A DNA stretch of 64,000 nucleotides from Rhizobium albus (GCA_030160035.1 BSNO01000003.1:1240001-1304000), one strand, 5' to 3'; numbered from the stretch's first letter, positions 1-10,005 are shown. Made by a program: numbers and translations. The notes: a model not told the origin generated them from the letters alone.

Positions 1-30
1 GGGCGCCTGGTCGCGCGCCATGCCGCTCAT
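1..30 (-). CDS. Start of a gene cut by the window edge, unidentified
   Basis: An ATG at 30-28 on the minus strand opens a frame reading MSGMARDQAP up to the window edge. It lies six bases after the TGA of the DUF983 gene, so it would be the next gene of the same operon. In related rhizobia a NUDIX hydrolase gene often follows DUF983, which makes that the best guess, but ten residues cannot prove it. Confidence 0.3.
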   Translation of the reverse strand, partial: MSGMARDQAP

Positions 31-36
31 GGTCGG

Positions 37-486
37 TCAGGTCCGGCTCTCATCGGGCACCTCGTCCAGCGGATCTTCTTCACCGCCGAAGCCATGCATA
101 CGCAACGCCCATTGCAGTCCGATGACGCCGCCTTTCAGCGGCTGCATGCTCGCAACGGTCATGATCAGGGTGACCGGGATCCAGAACGCAAGCGCCTGCC
201 AGGATGTCCAGTCGACGACGCGCTCCCCGAACATGTAGCCTGCGACCACGATGTGGCCGACGATGAAGATCGCGAGATAGGGCGGCAGATCGTCGGCACG
301 ATGATGGTGCATCTCCTCGCCGCAGGAAGCGCAGTGATCGACGGGCTTCAGGAAAGCGCGAAACAATTTGCCTTCGCCACAGGCGGGGCACTGACATTTC
401 AGACCGCGCATGATCGATCCGCCAAGCGCACGAGGAGCATCATCATGCCGGTCGTCTGCCGCGTGCGATTGTCCGAATGTCTGCAT
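37..486 (-). CDS. DUF983 family zinc-ribbon membrane protein
   Basis: A 149-residue protein. A short polar N-terminus leads into a CPACGEGKLF motif and a second CASCGEE pair about 25 residues later, a typical DUF983 zinc ribbon. Two hydrophobic segments follow (about residues 70-88 and 97-115), and the tail is acidic. The function of the family is unknown; it is expected in the inner membrane. The ATG at 486 is used, though an internal Met just before RGLKCQCPACG could also start it. It follows rnr by about 100 bases on the same strand. Confidence 0.85.
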   Translation of the reverse strand: MQTFGQSHAADDRHDDAPRALGGSIMRGLKCQCPACGEGKLFRAFLKPVDHCASCGEEMHHHRADDLPPYLAIFIVGHIVVAGYMFGERVVDWTSWQALAFWIPVTLIMTVASMQPLKGGVIGLQWALRMHGFGGEEDPLDEVPDESRT

Positions 487-584
487 CTCGACGGTCTCTT
501 TTCATGAACCCGGGCGTTGATGCACCATATAGGCGCGAATGGAGCCGATGTCGCCCCATTCGGCCTTTTCGGCGCGCATTTGCC

Positions 585-2822
585 TCAGCGACGTCCGCGA
601 GGTGGCCGTGTGCCGGGCTTTTTCGACGCGCCGCGCCGCTTCTCGCCATGCTTGGCCTTGTGAAACGATCTCGCGCCCGCAGGCATCTTGCGTGGCTCGC
701 TGACGATCTCGAAACGGAGCGCACCCGCGAGCGGGAGTGCCTCGACAAGCTTGACCTCGACATCGTCGCCCAGACGGAAGCCTTCACCACTCTCGCGACC
801 CGTCATCGACTGATGCGCCTCGTCATAGATGAAATAGTCGTAGCCGAGCGTCGATACCGGCACGAAGCCGTCTGCCCCGAACTGCGGAAGCGAGACGAAG
901 AGGCCGGATTTGACGACGCCGGAAACGCGGCCATCGAACGTATCGCCGACCCGGCTGGCCAGATGATGGGCGATCAACCGGTCGACCGTGTCGCGCTCCG
1001 CGGCCATCGCCCGGCGTTCCGACGTGGAGATGTCGGCTGCGATGTCGACCAGCGCCGCTTCCTCTTCCGGCGTGATCGCGCCATCTCCCAGCTTGAGGGA
1101 GCCGATGAGTGCCCGGTGGACGATAAGGTCGGCATAGCGGCGGATCGGCGAGGTGAAATGCGCGTATCGCATCAGGTTCAGGCCGAAATGACCGAGATTG
1201 TCAGCGCTGTAGATCGCTTGGCTCTGTGACCGCAGGACCATCTCCGACACCATCGTCTCATGCGGCTTGCCGCTTGCCGATGCCAGGATGTGGTTGAAAT
1301 TGTTGGCGCGAAGGCTGCCGCGCGCAAGCGACAGATCAAGCGTCGCCAGGAACTCGCGCAGAGTTTCCTGCTTGGCCAGAGATGGAGCGTCGTGGATGCG
1401 ATAGATCAGGCTCTGGCGCTTGCGCTCCAGTGTTTCCGCAGCGGCCACATTCGCCTGGATCATGCATTCTTCGATGAGCTTGTGGGCATCGAGCCGTGGC
1501 GGCACGATCACCTTGTCGACCTTGCCATCCTTGTCGAGCACGATCTTGCGCTCCGGCAGATCGAGCTCCAGTGGCTGTCGCTTGTCGCGACCCTTGCGCA
1601 TCGTGCCGTAGGCTTCCCAGAGCGGCTTCAGCACGCCTTCGAGCAGCGTGTCCGTCTTATCGTCTGTCGCACCGTCGATGGCCGCCTGGGCCTGTTGATA
1701 GGAAAGCTTGGCAAGGCTCCTCATCATAATGCGATGGAAACTGTGGCGCAGCTTCTGGCCATCCTTCGAAAAGGTCATGCGCACGGCGAGTGCGGGCCGG
1801 TCGACGCCTTCCTTCAGCGAGCAGAGGTCGTTGGAGATCCGTTCGGGCAGCATCGGCACGACCCGGTCGGGGAAATAGACCGAATTGCCGCGCTTCAGCG
1901 CTTCGCGGTCCAACTGCGATCCCGAGCGCACATAGTGGGAAACGTCGGCGATCGCGACCGTGACGATGTGGCCGCCCTTGTTGTCGGGCGAGGGATCCGG
2001 CTCGGCATGGACCGCGTCGTCATGGTCCTTTGCGTCCGGCGGGTCGATCGTGACCAGCGCGAGATCACGCCAGTCTTCGCGGTGCGCCATGGTTGCCGGC
2101 TTCGCGGCCTCAGCCTCGGCTATGACGCTGTCGGGAAAGACATGCGGAATGCCGTGATCGTGGATGGCGATCATCGAGATCGCCTTCTCGCTCGAAACCG
2201 AGCCGATGACCGAAAGAACCTCTGCGCGTGCCAGCCCAAAGCGTCCGATCCGTGTGACTGCGATCTCGACCAGATCGCCGTCTTGCGCGTTGTTGGCCTG
2301 TGCTGCTTCGACGACGAGCTCGTTCTGCTGACGCTCGATCGGCATGATGCGTCCGCCGCCGCCGGGCTCGGCACGGAAGACGCCGAGCGATGCGTCCTTG
2401 CGCTTGTCGATCAGCTTGATGACACGGGCGGTGTAGGCCGGGCCGGTCTTGTCCTTCGACGGGAATATTTTCGCCAGCACCCGATCGCCGACACCGGGCG
2501 TGCGGCCAGGCTTGCCCGAACGGCCGACCGCTCTGTTGAGGCGGATCGACACGGCGGGCGCAACTTTCTGCGCGTCGTCCCATTCGGCGGGCCGACCGAT
2601 CAGTCCGCCCTCGGCGTCACGTGTCGTGATGTCGATGAGCGTGACGGGCGGCAGCTTGTCTGGACGAACGAGCTGCTTGCGGTCCTTCTGGACCAGCCCG
2701 TCATCGGCCAGATCGCGCAACAGGTCCTTCAGCGCAACGCGATCCTCACCCTTAAGCCCAAAGGCCTTCGCGATATCGCGCTTTGTGGCGCGATCCGGGT
2801 TGTCCGCGATGAAAGCGAGCAA
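585..2822 (-). CDS. rnr: Ribonuclease R, 3'-5' exoribonuclease
   Basis: RNase R degrades structured RNA processively from the 3' end. The order is a winged-helix N-terminus (ATKRDIAKAFGLKG), cold-shock OB folds, the RNB catalytic core with the aspartate cluster IDPPDAKDHDDAV, then an S1 domain (VGDTFDGRVSGVVKSGLFVS) and a basic tail rich in K, R and G. The length of 745 residues is normal. The first standard start in the frame is a TTG at 2822, but codons just upstream read LPDRET, which resembles the beginning of related proteins. The true start may therefore lie further upstream, in the 62-base gap to topA or overlapping its 3' end. Confidence 0.93.
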   Translation of the reverse strand: MLAFIADNPDRATKRDIAKAFGLKGEDRVALKDLLRDLADDGLVQKDRKQLVRPDKLPPVTLIDITTRDAEGGLIGRPAEWDDAQKVAPAVSIRLNRAVGRSGKPGRTPGVGDRVLAKIFPSKDKTGPAYTARVIKLIDKRKDASLGVFRAEPGGGGRIMPIERQQNELVVEAAQANNAQDGDLVEIAVTRIGRFGLARAEVLSVIGSVSSEKAISMIAIHDHGIPHVFPDSVIAEAEAAKPATMAHREDWRDLALVTIDPPDAKDHDDAVHAEPDPSPDNKGGHIVTVAIADVSHYVRSGSQLDREALKRGNSVYFPDRVVPMLPERISNDLCSLKEGVDRPALAVRMTFSKDGQKLRHSFHRIMMRSLAKLSYQQAQAAIDGATDDKTDTLLEGVLKPLWEAYGTMRKGRDKRQPLELDLPERKIVLDKDGKVDKVIVPPRLDAHKLIEECMIQANVAAAETLERKRQSLIYRIHDAPSLAKQETLREFLATLDLSLARGSLRANNFNHILASASGKPHETMVSEMVLRSQSQAIYSADNLGHFGLNLMRYAHFTSPIRRYADLIVHRALIGSLKLGDGAITPEEEAALVDIAADISTSERRAMAAERDTVDRLIAHHLASRVGDTFDGRVSGVVKSGLFVSLPQFGADGFVPVSTLGYDYFIYDEAHQSMTGRESGEGFRLGDDVEVKLVEALPLAGALRFEIVSEPRKMPAGARSFHKAKHGEKRRGASKKPGTRPPRGRR

Positions 2823-2883
2823 TGTCTCGCGGTCGGGCAGGGTGGAGTGGGCGATGGTCTTGCCTCCGGCGAAGGGTCGGACC

Positions 2884-5559
2884 CTACGCCTCCTTCGATT
2901 TTGCCGAACTTGTCTTCTCGGTCGATGTCTTGGCAGCGGCTGCCTTCTTCTTCGGGGCGGCCTTCTTTACAGCAGCCGGCTTCTTGGCCGGGGTTGCCTT
3001 CTTGGCTGCCGCCTTCTTCGGCGCAGCCTTCTTGCCGCTCTTGCCGGCGCGCTCGGCCACCAGCTCCAGCGCCTTTTCAAGCGTCACGGCCTGCGGGTCG
3101 AGGTCCTTCGGAAGCGTCGCGTTGACCTTGCCCCAATTGACATAGGGGCCGTAACGGCCGTCGCGCACGGTGATCGCGCCGCCATCGGGGTGCTCGCCGA
3201 GCTCCTTCAACGCCGCAGTGGCTGTGCGACCGCGCGCAGGGCCCTTGGCCTTGCGTTCCGCAATAACCGTCACTGCCCGATTGAGGCCGATGGTGAAGAC
3301 ATCCTCGACCGTCTCGAGGTTCGCGTAGCCGCCATCGTGCAGAAGGAAGGGACCGTAGCGGCCGAGGCCGGCCGAAATCATCTTGCCGCTTTCAGGATGC
3401 TTGCCGATGTCGCGCGGCAGGCCGATCAGCGCCATCGCCTTTTCATGGTCGATGTCCTCGACCTTCCAGCCCTTCGGCAAGCTCGAGCGCTTCGCTTCCT
3501 TGCCGTCGCCCCGCTGGACGTAAGGACCGAAACGGCCTGATCGAAGCGTGATCGGCTCGCCCGTGTGCGGGTCGCGGCCCAGATCCTTCGGCTCGCCGGA
3601 CAGCTGCGCTTCGTCGCCATTGGCACTCTCGGCGGAAAGCTGGCGGGTAAAATTGCATTCCGGATAGTTCGAGCAGCCGACGAAGGCGCCAAACTTGCCG
3701 AGCTTCAGCGACAGATTGCCGGTGCCGCAGGTCGGGCAGATGCGTGGATTGCCGCCGTCTTCGCGCTTGGGGAAGACGATCGGGGCAAGCTCTTCGTTCA
3801 AGACGTCGAGCACGTCGGAAACGCGCAATTCCTTGGTGTTCTCGATCTGCGCGAAGAAATCCTTCCAGAACGCGCGCAGCACGTCTTTCCAGGCAAGATC
3901 GCCGTTCGAGATCTTGTCGAGCTGCTCTTCGAGATTGGCGGTGAAGTCGTACTCCACATAGCGCTCGAAGAAGTTCTGCAGAAACGCTGTGACGAGACGT
4001 CCCTTGGCCTGCGGGATCAGCTTGCGCTTGTCGATCTCAACATATTCACGGTCCTGCAGCGTGGAAAGCGTCGCCGCATAGGTCGACGGCCGGCCGATGC
4101 CGAGCTCTTCCATGCGCTTGATCAGCGTCGCTTCCGAGTAGCGCGGCGGCGGTTCGGTAAAGTGCTGGGATGCGTTGATCTTTTCTTTGGCGACGGTCTC
4201 GCGTGCATTGATTTCCGGCAGACGGCCATCGTCGTCACCGTCGTCGGATTGCTCGCCGTCTTCCTTCTGATCCGTGTAGGCGGCGATGAAGCCGTCGAAG
4301 CGGATGACGGAGCCCGTGGCTCTCAGGCCCGCGATCTTGTCGCCATTCTTGGCGGCGATCTCGACGGTGGTCCGCTCGATCTCCGCCGATGCCATCTGGC
4401 TTGCGATCGCCCGCTTCCAGATCAGGTCGTAAAGACGGATCTGGTCCTGGTCGAGATAGCGCTTCACGTCATCGGGGCGGCGCTCGAAGCCGGTAGGGCG
4501 GATCGCCTCGTGGGCTTCCTGTGCGTTCTTCGCCTTGGTCGAATAAAAGCGCGGCTTTTCGGGCCGGTAGCGGTCGCCGAAATTCGACGCGATCTCCTCG
4601 CGTGCGGCCTCGATGGCGCTCATGTCCATCTGCACGCCATCGGTTCGCATATAGGTGATGAGACCGACGGTCTCGCCGCCGATGTCGATGCCTTCATACA
4701 GCTTCTGCGCGACCTGCATGGTGCGCTTGGCATTGAAGCCGAGCTTCGAAGATGCAGCCTGCTGCAGGGTCGAGGTCGTGAAGGGCGGGGCAGGGTTGCG
4801 CTTCGTCGGCTTTGCCTCGACGCTTTCGACCGTGAAGGAGGCGCCTTCAAGCATCGCCTTAATCGTGTCGGCTTCGCCGACATTCGACACGGTTTGGCGC
4901 TGGATCCGCTTGCCCTCATAGGACGAGAGCCGCGCATTGAAGACGTCGTTGCGCGGTGTCTTCAGGTCGGCGCTGATCTGCCAGTATTCTTCGGCGACGA
5001 AACGCTCGATTTCCGCCTCGCGATCGCAGACGAGCCGAAGCGCCACCGACTGAACGCGGCCGGCCGAGCGCGCACCGGGCAGCTTGCGCCACAGAACCGG
5101 GGAGAGATTGAAGCCGACGAGGTAGTCGAGCGCGCGCCGCGCCAGATAGGCATCGACCAGCGGCGCATCGATATCGCGCGGATTGGCCATCGCATCGAGC
5201 ACGGCCTTCTTGGTGATCGCGTTGAAGACGACGCGCTGGACGGATTTGTCCTTCAGCGCCTTCTTCTTGTTCAGCACTTCCAGCACGTGCCAGGAAATGG
5301 CTTCACCTTCGCGATCCGGGTCGGTCGCAAGAATGAGGCTGTCGGCGCCCTTGAGCGCGTCGGTGATGTCCTTCAGTCGCTTGTTGGAGGCGGTATCCAC
5401 CTCCCATCTCATCTCGAAATCCTCGTCCGGCTTCACCGAGCCGTCCTTGGCCGGCAGGTCGCGCACGTGGCCAAAGGAGGCCAGGACCTTGAAGTCCTTG
5501 CCGAGGTATTTGTTGATTGTCTTTGCCTTGGCAGGCGATTCGACGACGACGACGTTCAT
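2884..5559 (-). CDS. topA: DNA topoisomerase I (type IA)
   Basis: It relaxes negative supercoils by transient single-strand cleavage. The Toprim domain carries ESPAKAKTI (residues 7-15) and DPDREGEA (80-87). SAGRVQ and the active-site tyrosine in LITYMRTDGVQ (near residue 303) follow. The C-terminus has a four-cysteine zinc ribbon (CPTCGTGNLSLKLGKFGAFVGC, with CSNYPEC), several RxGRFGPYV repeats, and about 50 residues of lysine/alanine-rich tail likely to bind DNA. I chose the ATG at 5559 (MNVVVVESPAK, 891 residues) over a GTG ten codons upstream because the family begins at this point. It is the first gene of the topA-rnr-DUF983 run. Confidence 0.96.
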   Translation of the reverse strand: MNVVVVESPAKAKTINKYLGKDFKVLASFGHVRDLPAKDGSVKPDEDFEMRWEVDTASNKRLKDITDALKGADSLILATDPDREGEAISWHVLEVLNKKKALKDKSVQRVVFNAITKKAVLDAMANPRDIDAPLVDAYLARRALDYLVGFNLSPVLWRKLPGARSAGRVQSVALRLVCDREAEIERFVAEEYWQISADLKTPRNDVFNARLSSYEGKRIQRQTVSNVGEADTIKAMLEGASFTVESVEAKPTKRNPAPPFTTSTLQQAASSKLGFNAKRTMQVAQKLYEGIDIGGETVGLITYMRTDGVQMDMSAIEAAREEIASNFGDRYRPEKPRFYSTKAKNAQEAHEAIRPTGFERRPDDVKRYLDQDQIRLYDLIWKRAIASQMASAEIERTTVEIAAKNGDKIAGLRATGSVIRFDGFIAAYTDQKEDGEQSDDGDDDGRLPEINARETVAKEKINASQHFTEPPPRYSEATLIKRMEELGIGRPSTYAATLSTLQDREYVEIDKRKLIPQAKGRLVTAFLQNFFERYVEYDFTANLEEQLDKISNGDLAWKDVLRAFWKDFFAQIENTKELRVSDVLDVLNEELAPIVFPKREDGGNPRICPTCGTGNLSLKLGKFGAFVGCSNYPECNFTRQLSAESANGDEAQLSGEPKDLGRDPHTGEPITLRSGRFGPYVQRGDGKEAKRSSLPKGWKVEDIDHEKAMALIGLPRDIGKHPESGKMISAGLGRYGPFLLHDGGYANLETVEDVFTIGLNRAVTVIAERKAKGPARGRTATAALKELGEHPDGGAITVRDGRYGPYVNWGKVNATLPKDLDPQAVTLEKALELVAERAGKSGKKAAPKKAAAKKATPAKKPAAVKKAAPKKKAAAAKTSTEKTSSAKSKEA

Positions 5560-5823
5560 GAACACGCTCAAATTCTGATGAGTGGGCACCGCGCGACCAG
5601 TGCTGGATAGTGCCGCTTGGCGGCGATCACAGGCCCGGAGATGGACAGCAAGCGGCTTGAGGTCAAGTCATTTCCGATTATGCAGCAATTGCTCATGTAG
5701 TTATACAACCTCAAGATGCGCCACGGTGTGTTGCACTTATGGCTAGAACCGCTATGTTTCTGACATTGGCTTTGGACCGATGATCCTGAGCTCGGATGAG
5801 GCGCTGCGCGCGGGAGACCTCAA

Positions 5824-6054
5824 ATGGATGGTCAGAGAAATGGCGGGCGCGACCATGCGCATGACCCGGAGACAATAGCCTTCATCCGGCAGATGCTCGG
5901 CGAACTGCGCGTCATGGCAGAGCAGCAGCGGTGCTTCATGCTCTGCTATCTCATCGAGATGGCGTATGTTGAGGCGGGCGACATCCAGCTCGGCGTCAAG
6001 CCGTCAGACATCATCCGTAAGAAGACTGACCAGTCCGGACGGATGACGGGATAG
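5824..6054 (+). CDS. Small conserved-looking hypothetical protein
   Basis: A 76-residue protein. A GGGAGA ribosome-binding site lies seven bases before the ATG. The body is helical, with an MLGELRVMAEQQRC segment and a hydrophobic stretch FMLCYLIEMAYVEA, and it ends in a basic tail. I do not recognise a domain; similar small proteins occur in rhizobia from memory. It converges on dprA, and their 3' ends overlap by about 50 bases, so the last 17 codons may be constrained by dprA. No signal peptide is visible. Confidence 0.6.
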   Translation: MDGQRNGGRDHAHDPETIAFIRQMLGELRVMAEQQRCFMLCYLIEMAYVEAGDIQLGVKPSDIIRKKTDQSGRMTG

Positions 6055-7158
6055 CCGCCCGGCAAGATCAAGCTCGAGCAGGACCAGGTAAACGACAGCC
6101 GGCGGCAGTCCGGTATGGCGCACGATATCATCCACTTCGACGGGCGTCGCGCCCAGCGCCGACACGATCCTGTCGCGATCTGTTTCGCCAGGCTCGGCCT
6201 GCAAGCCAGGTCCATCCTCGTCCCGCTCGCGCACCGAGAGCGGCGGCGCGACCGGCCTGCCGACCAAAGGAGCCAACGCTTCCAGAATGTCAGCGCTGCC
6301 GGTGATCAGCGTCGCGCCGTCCTTGATCAGCGCGTTGGTGCCGGTCGATCGCGGGTCAAGCGGCGATCCCGGAACCGCGAAGACGATGCGGCCGAAATCC
6401 GCGGCACGACGCGCCGAAATGAGCGAGCCCGAGCGGGTCGCTGCCTCCACCACGACGAGGCCGTAGCCGATGCCGGCAATCAGGCGATTGCGGCGCGGAA
6501 AGTCGCGGGCGCGGGGCTCCCATCCAAACGGCATTTCCGAAACGGCAAGACCGGCGCCGTCCGTCATCTGCTGGTAGAGCTCGAGATTTTCGGGCGGGTA
6601 GGGCATGTCGAGCCCCCCGGCCATCGCCGCGATGGTGCCCGTTTCGAGCGTCGCACGGTGGGCCGCCGCATCGATGCCTCGGGCGAGACCGGACACGACG
6701 ACGTATCCGGCGGCCCCGACCTCGCGCGCCATGCGGGCGGTGAACTTCGCGCCCGCCGCCGATGCATTGCGCGAGCCGACGAAGGCGACCGCCGGCTTCT
6801 GGGTCAGTGATGTGTCACCTTTGACCGCCAGAAGCGGTGGGGCGGCATCGATCGAACGCAGAAGCGGTGGGTAGTCCGGCTCCCCGATCCCGACGAAGCG
6901 CGCACCGAAGCGCGTCGCCTGTTCCAGTTCCCGCTCGGCCTGTTCGACACTCGCCACCCGCAGTGACCGCCCGCCACCACGTTCCGAAAGGTCGGGCAGG
7001 GCATCGAGCGCAGCTTCTGCCGAGCCGCAATGGTTGATCAGTTCGCGGAAGGTGGCAGGACCGACATTGTCGCTGCGGATGAGGCGCAGCCAGGCGAGGC
7101 GCTGGCGATCGGTGAGCGCGATCCCGCGCGGCCGGCCGGCGCCCCCATCGTGCGCCAT
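6004..7158 (-). CDS. dprA: DNA-processing protein DprA (Smf)
   Basis: DprA binds incoming single-stranded DNA and loads RecA during transformation. The protein has 384 residues: an N-terminal SAM-like helical region (RQRLAWLRLIRSDNVGPATF), the Rossmann-like core with FVGSRNAS, VVSGLARGIDAAAH and AGGLDMPYPPEN, then a C-terminal winged helix (DRIVSALGATPVEVDDIV). The ATG at 7158 overlaps the plsY stop as TGATG, so translation is probably coupled. A longer frame upstream lies inside plsY and is not coding. Confidence 0.95.
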   Translation of the reverse strand: MAHDGGAGRPRGIALTDRQRLAWLRLIRSDNVGPATFRELINHCGSAEAALDALPDLSERGGGRSLRVASVEQAERELEQATRFGARFVGIGEPDYPPLLRSIDAAPPLLAVKGDTSLTQKPAVAFVGSRNASAAGAKFTARMAREVGAAGYVVVSGLARGIDAAAHRATLETGTIAAMAGGLDMPYPPENLELYQQMTDGAGLAVSEMPFGWEPRARDFPRRNRLIAGIGYGLVVVEAATRSGSLISARRAADFGRIVFAVPGSPLDPRSTGTNALIKDGATLITGSADILEALAPLVGRPVAPPLSVRERDEDGPGLQAEPGETDRDRIVSALGATPVEVDDIVRHTGLPPAVVYLVLLELDLAGRLSRHPSGLVSLLTDDV

Positions 7159-7772
7159 CAGCCGCGGGCCCCGATCCGGCTTTCGGTGCCGTTGATCAGG
7201 CGGCCGATATTCGCCCGGTGCTTGATGAAGGTGATGATGCTCATGATGACGAAAAGCTCCATCAACCGCATTTCCCCCAGAATGAAGAAGGAAAGCGGAA
7301 CGACGATCGCTGCAAGAAGCGCGGCAAGTGAGGAATAGCGCGTGAAATAGGCCGTTCCGATCCAGATCACCGCGAAGATCAGCACCATTGCGGGCGCAAG
7401 CCCGAGCAGCACACCCACATAGGTTGCAACACCCTTGCCCCCGCGAAACTTCAACCACACGGGGAAAAGGTGGCCGATAAACGCACCGAAGCCGGCAATG
7501 ATGGCGAGGATTTCGGAAAATTGCGCGGCGACGACGACCGCCAACGTGCCTTTGAGGGCGTCTCCGATGAGCGTTGCGGCCGCAAGCTTTTTGTTGCCAG
7601 TGCGCAGAACGTTTGTGGCGCCGATGTTGCCGGACCCAATGTTGCGCACGTCCCCAAGCCCGGCCATGCGCGTCAGGATGAGCCCGAAGGGGATGGAGCC
7701 GAGCAGGTAGCCGAACGTCAGCGCAACCAGGAACAGGTCGAATTGGACCTGCGTGATGATCGGTTCAGGCAT
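7158..7772 (-). CDS. plsY: Acyl-phosphate:glycerol-3-phosphate acyltransferase PlsY
   Basis: PlsY is the membrane enzyme that makes lysophosphatidic acid from acyl-phosphate and glycerol-3-phosphate, the first step of phospholipid synthesis. The 204 residues form about five membrane spans. The family loops are clear: [26 protein letters not shown] and FRGGKGVAT. Its stop overlaps the dprA start by one base. It lies 14 bases after pyrC' in a pyrB-pyrC'-plsY-dprA run. Confidence 0.96.
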   Translation of the reverse strand: MPEPIITQVQFDLFLVALTFGYLLGSIPFGLILTRMAGLGDVRNIGSGNIGATNVLRTGNKKLAAATLIGDALKGTLAVVVAAQFSEILAIIAGFGAFIGHLFPVWLKFRGGKGVATYVGVLLGLAPAMVLIFAVIWIGTAYFTRYSSLAALLAAIVVPLSFFILGEMRLMELFVIMSIITFIKHRANIGRLINGTESRIGARG

Positions 7773-7786
7773 GCATCAACTCCGGC

Positions 7787-9076
7787 TCAATCCGCTCTGA
7801 AGACTGTGGCGCCCGCCACGAAGGTTTGCAAGACGCGCCCCTGGAAGCGTGCATCTTCGAACGGCGTGTTCTTGGAGGTCGAGACGATGCGATCCTTCGA
7901 AAACACGAAGGGCTCGTAGAGATCGACGATCGCGAGATCGGCCCGTGCCCCAACCTTCAGCGTGCCCGCGTCGAGGCCGTAGCGCTTGGCAGGGCTCGTT
8001 GAAAGCGCGTCGATGAGCCGAGGGAGCGGCACGTCGCCGGAATGGTGCAGCCGCAATGCGGCGGCGAACAGCGTTTCGAGACCAATGGCGCCGTTTTCCG
8101 CGTCGGAGAAGGGCAGGCGCTTGGTATCGACGTCCTGCGGGTCATGGGCTGACGAAATGATGTCGATCGTGCCGTCGCGCACGGCCTCTACCATCGCACG
8201 ACGATCCTCCTCGGTGCGCAGCGGCGGCGACAGCTTGAAGAAGGTGCGGTATTCGCCGATGTCGTTCTCGTTCAGCGTCAGATGGTTGATTGAGATGCCG
8301 GCGCTCACGTCGAGCCCGCGCGCTTTTGCAGCCGCAATGGCGTCGCTGGATTCGGGAACCGAGATGCTGGTTGCGTGGTAGCGTCCACGCGTCAGTGCAG
8401 CGAGGCGCAAATCGCGCTCGAGCGGGATGATTTCCGCTTCGCGCGGGATCCCCGACAGGCCGAGCCAGCTGGCGAAAAGCCCGGCGTTCATCACGCCCTG
8501 GGCCGCTAGATGCTTGTCCTGCGTCTCGCAGGCGATCAGGGCGCCGAAATCGCGTGCATAGGTCAGCGCGCGGCGGATGACGGCAGTGTTGGCGAGCGTG
8601 CGTCTCCCATCGGTGAAGACGACGGCGCCTGCGGCCGAGAGAAGGCCGATCTCGGTCATCTCCTCGCCCGCGAGGGCTTTTGTAAGCGCTGCTGCGGGAT
8701 AAACACGCACGACCGCCGAATCGCGCGCCGTCTTCAGAACGAATTCGACGAGCGCCACATCGTCGATCGCCGGGGTCGTATCCGGCATCATGACGAAGGA
8801 CGTGACACCGCCCGCAGCGGCTGCCCGACTGGCCGAAGCGATGGTCTCGCGGTGCTCGCTGCCGGGTTCGCCGACGTGAACGCGCGTATCGACGAGCCCG
8901 GGAATGACCAGCTTGTCGCGGCAGTCGATGATTTCGGCGCCTTCCGGAATGCCCTGATTATGGGCTCCAGCGCCGGCCGCTTCGATGATCCCGTCCTTGA
9001 TGATGACGGAACCGATCTCATCGATGCCGCGCGACGGATCGATGATCTGCGCATCGGTGAGGACCGTGATCGTCAT
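7787..9076 (-). CDS. Dihydroorotase-like protein, probably non-catalytic (PyrC' type)
   Basis: A 429-residue amidohydrolase-fold protein homologous to dihydroorotase and encoded directly after pyrB with an ATGA overlap. The metal-binding HxH motif of active enzymes is replaced by RVH (residues 65-67, in [11 protein letters not shown]), and the usual TDHAPH metal/catalytic segment reads SSAHDPQD. The substrate-loop region MMPDTTP and the C-terminal GAIGLET are kept. In Pseudomonas an inactive PyrC' of this kind is a structural partner of aspartate transcarbamoylase, so that role is inferred here. A true dihydroorotase should then be encoded elsewhere. Confidence 0.88.
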   Translation of the reverse strand: MTITVLTDAQIIDPSRGIDEIGSVIIKDGIIEAAGAGAHNQGIPEGAEIIDCRDKLVIPGLVDTRVHVGEPGSEHRETIASASRAAAAGGVTSFVMMPDTTPAIDDVALVEFVLKTARDSAVVRVYPAAALTKALAGEEMTEIGLLSAAGAVVFTDGRRTLANTAVIRRALTYARDFGALIACETQDKHLAAQGVMNAGLFASWLGLSGIPREAEIIPLERDLRLAALTRGRYHATSISVPESSDAIAAAKARGLDVSAGISINHLTLNENDIGEYRTFFKLSPPLRTEEDRRAMVEAVRDGTIDIISSAHDPQDVDTKRLPFSDAENGAIGLETLFAAALRLHHSGDVPLPRLIDALSTSPAKRYGLDAGTLKVGARADLAIVDLYEPFVFSKDRIVSTSKNTPFEDARFQGRVLQTFVAGATVFRAD

Positions 9077-10005
9077 GGCCGCGCCTCCTCGCCTGTAAGA
9101 AGTGTTTCCATGACGGCCATGCGCACGGCGACCCCCATTTCCACCTGCTGCTCGATGACGCTCTGCGGGCCGTCTGCGATCTCCGAGGCGATCTCGACGC
9201 CACGGTTCATCGGGCCCGGGTGCATGACCAGCGCGTCCTCCTTGGCATAGGCAAGCTTCTCCGCATCGAGGCCATAGAAGCGGAAATATTCGCGCACCGA
9301 TGGCACGAAAGCGCCTGACATGCGCTCGCGCTGAAGGCGCAGCATCATCACGACGTCGGCGTCCTTCAGCCCTTCCTTCATCGACGTGTAGACCTCGACG
9401 CCCATGTCGCCGATGCCCGAAGGCATCAGCGTGGATGGGCCAATGACGCGGACGCGCGCGCCCAGGAGATTGAGAAGCACGATGTTGGAGCGCGCCACGC
9501 GGCTGTGCAGCACGTCGCCGCAAATGGCGACGATCAGGCGGCCGACCTTGCCCTTTGCACGCCGGATCGTCAGCGCATCGAGCAGCGCCTGTGTCGGGTG
9601 CTCATGCGCGCCGTCGCCGGCATTGACGACGGAGCAGCCGACCTTCTGCGAAAGAAGTGCTGCGGCACCGGCTGACGAATGCCGCACGATGAGGATATCT
9701 GGCCGCATGGCGTTCAGCGTCATCGCCGTATCGACGAGCGTCTCGCCTTTTTTGACGGACGAATTGCCGACCGACATGTTCATCACGTCGGCGCCGAGCC
9801 GCTTTCCAGCCAGCTCGAAGGAGGCTTGTGTGCGCGTCGATGCTTCGAAGAAGAGGTTGATCTGCGTCAGCCCGCGCAGGCTCGCCTTCTTCTTTTCGCG
9901 CTGCCGACTAAGCGCGACGGCAGCATCGGATCGATCAAGGAGATAGTGGACGTCGGCCTCGTTCAGACCCTTGATGCCGAGAAGGTGGCGGTGCGGAAAG
10001 GACAT
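9073..10005 (-). CDS. pyrB: Aspartate carbamoyltransferase catalytic subunit
   Basis: It joins carbamoyl phosphate and aspartate, the committed step of pyrimidine synthesis. The 310 residues carry the carbamoyl-phosphate loop as FFEASTRTQ (usually FFEPSTRTR), then HPTQALLD and [10 protein letters not shown] near the end. It starts at the ATG at 10005 and its stop overlaps the pyrC' start by four bases, consistent with a PyrB-PyrC' complex. About 150 bases separate it from the divergent aidB-like gene, so its promoter lies there. Confidence 0.95.
   Translation of the reverse strand: MSFPHRHLLGIKGLNEADVHYLLDRSDAAVALSRQREKKKASLRGLTQINLFFEASTRTQASFELAGKRLGADVMNMSVGNSSVKKGETLVDTAMTLNAMRPDILIVRHSSAGAAALLSQKVGCSVVNAGDGAHEHPTQALLDALTIRRAKGKVGRLIVAICGDVLHSRVARSNIVLLNLLGARVRVIGPSTLMPSGIGDMGVEVYTSMKEGLKDADVVMMLRLQRERMSGAFVPSVREYFRFYGLDAEKLAYAKEDALVMHPGPMNRGVEIASEIADGPQSVIEQQVEMGVAVRMAVMETLLTGEEARP

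Noticed and set aside
1260-3125. A 621-codon plus-strand frame antisense to rnr and the end of topA
   Set aside because: It lacks any domain and is explained by the codon bias of the high-GC rnr gene on the other strand.
3565-5610. A 681-codon plus-strand frame antisense to topA
   Set aside because: Shadow of topA; its translation is low-complexity in charged residues with no family features.
5778-5783. TGATCC before the small gene at 5824, as a possible ECF promoter
   Set aside because: No TA-rich -10 element lies 18 bases downstream.
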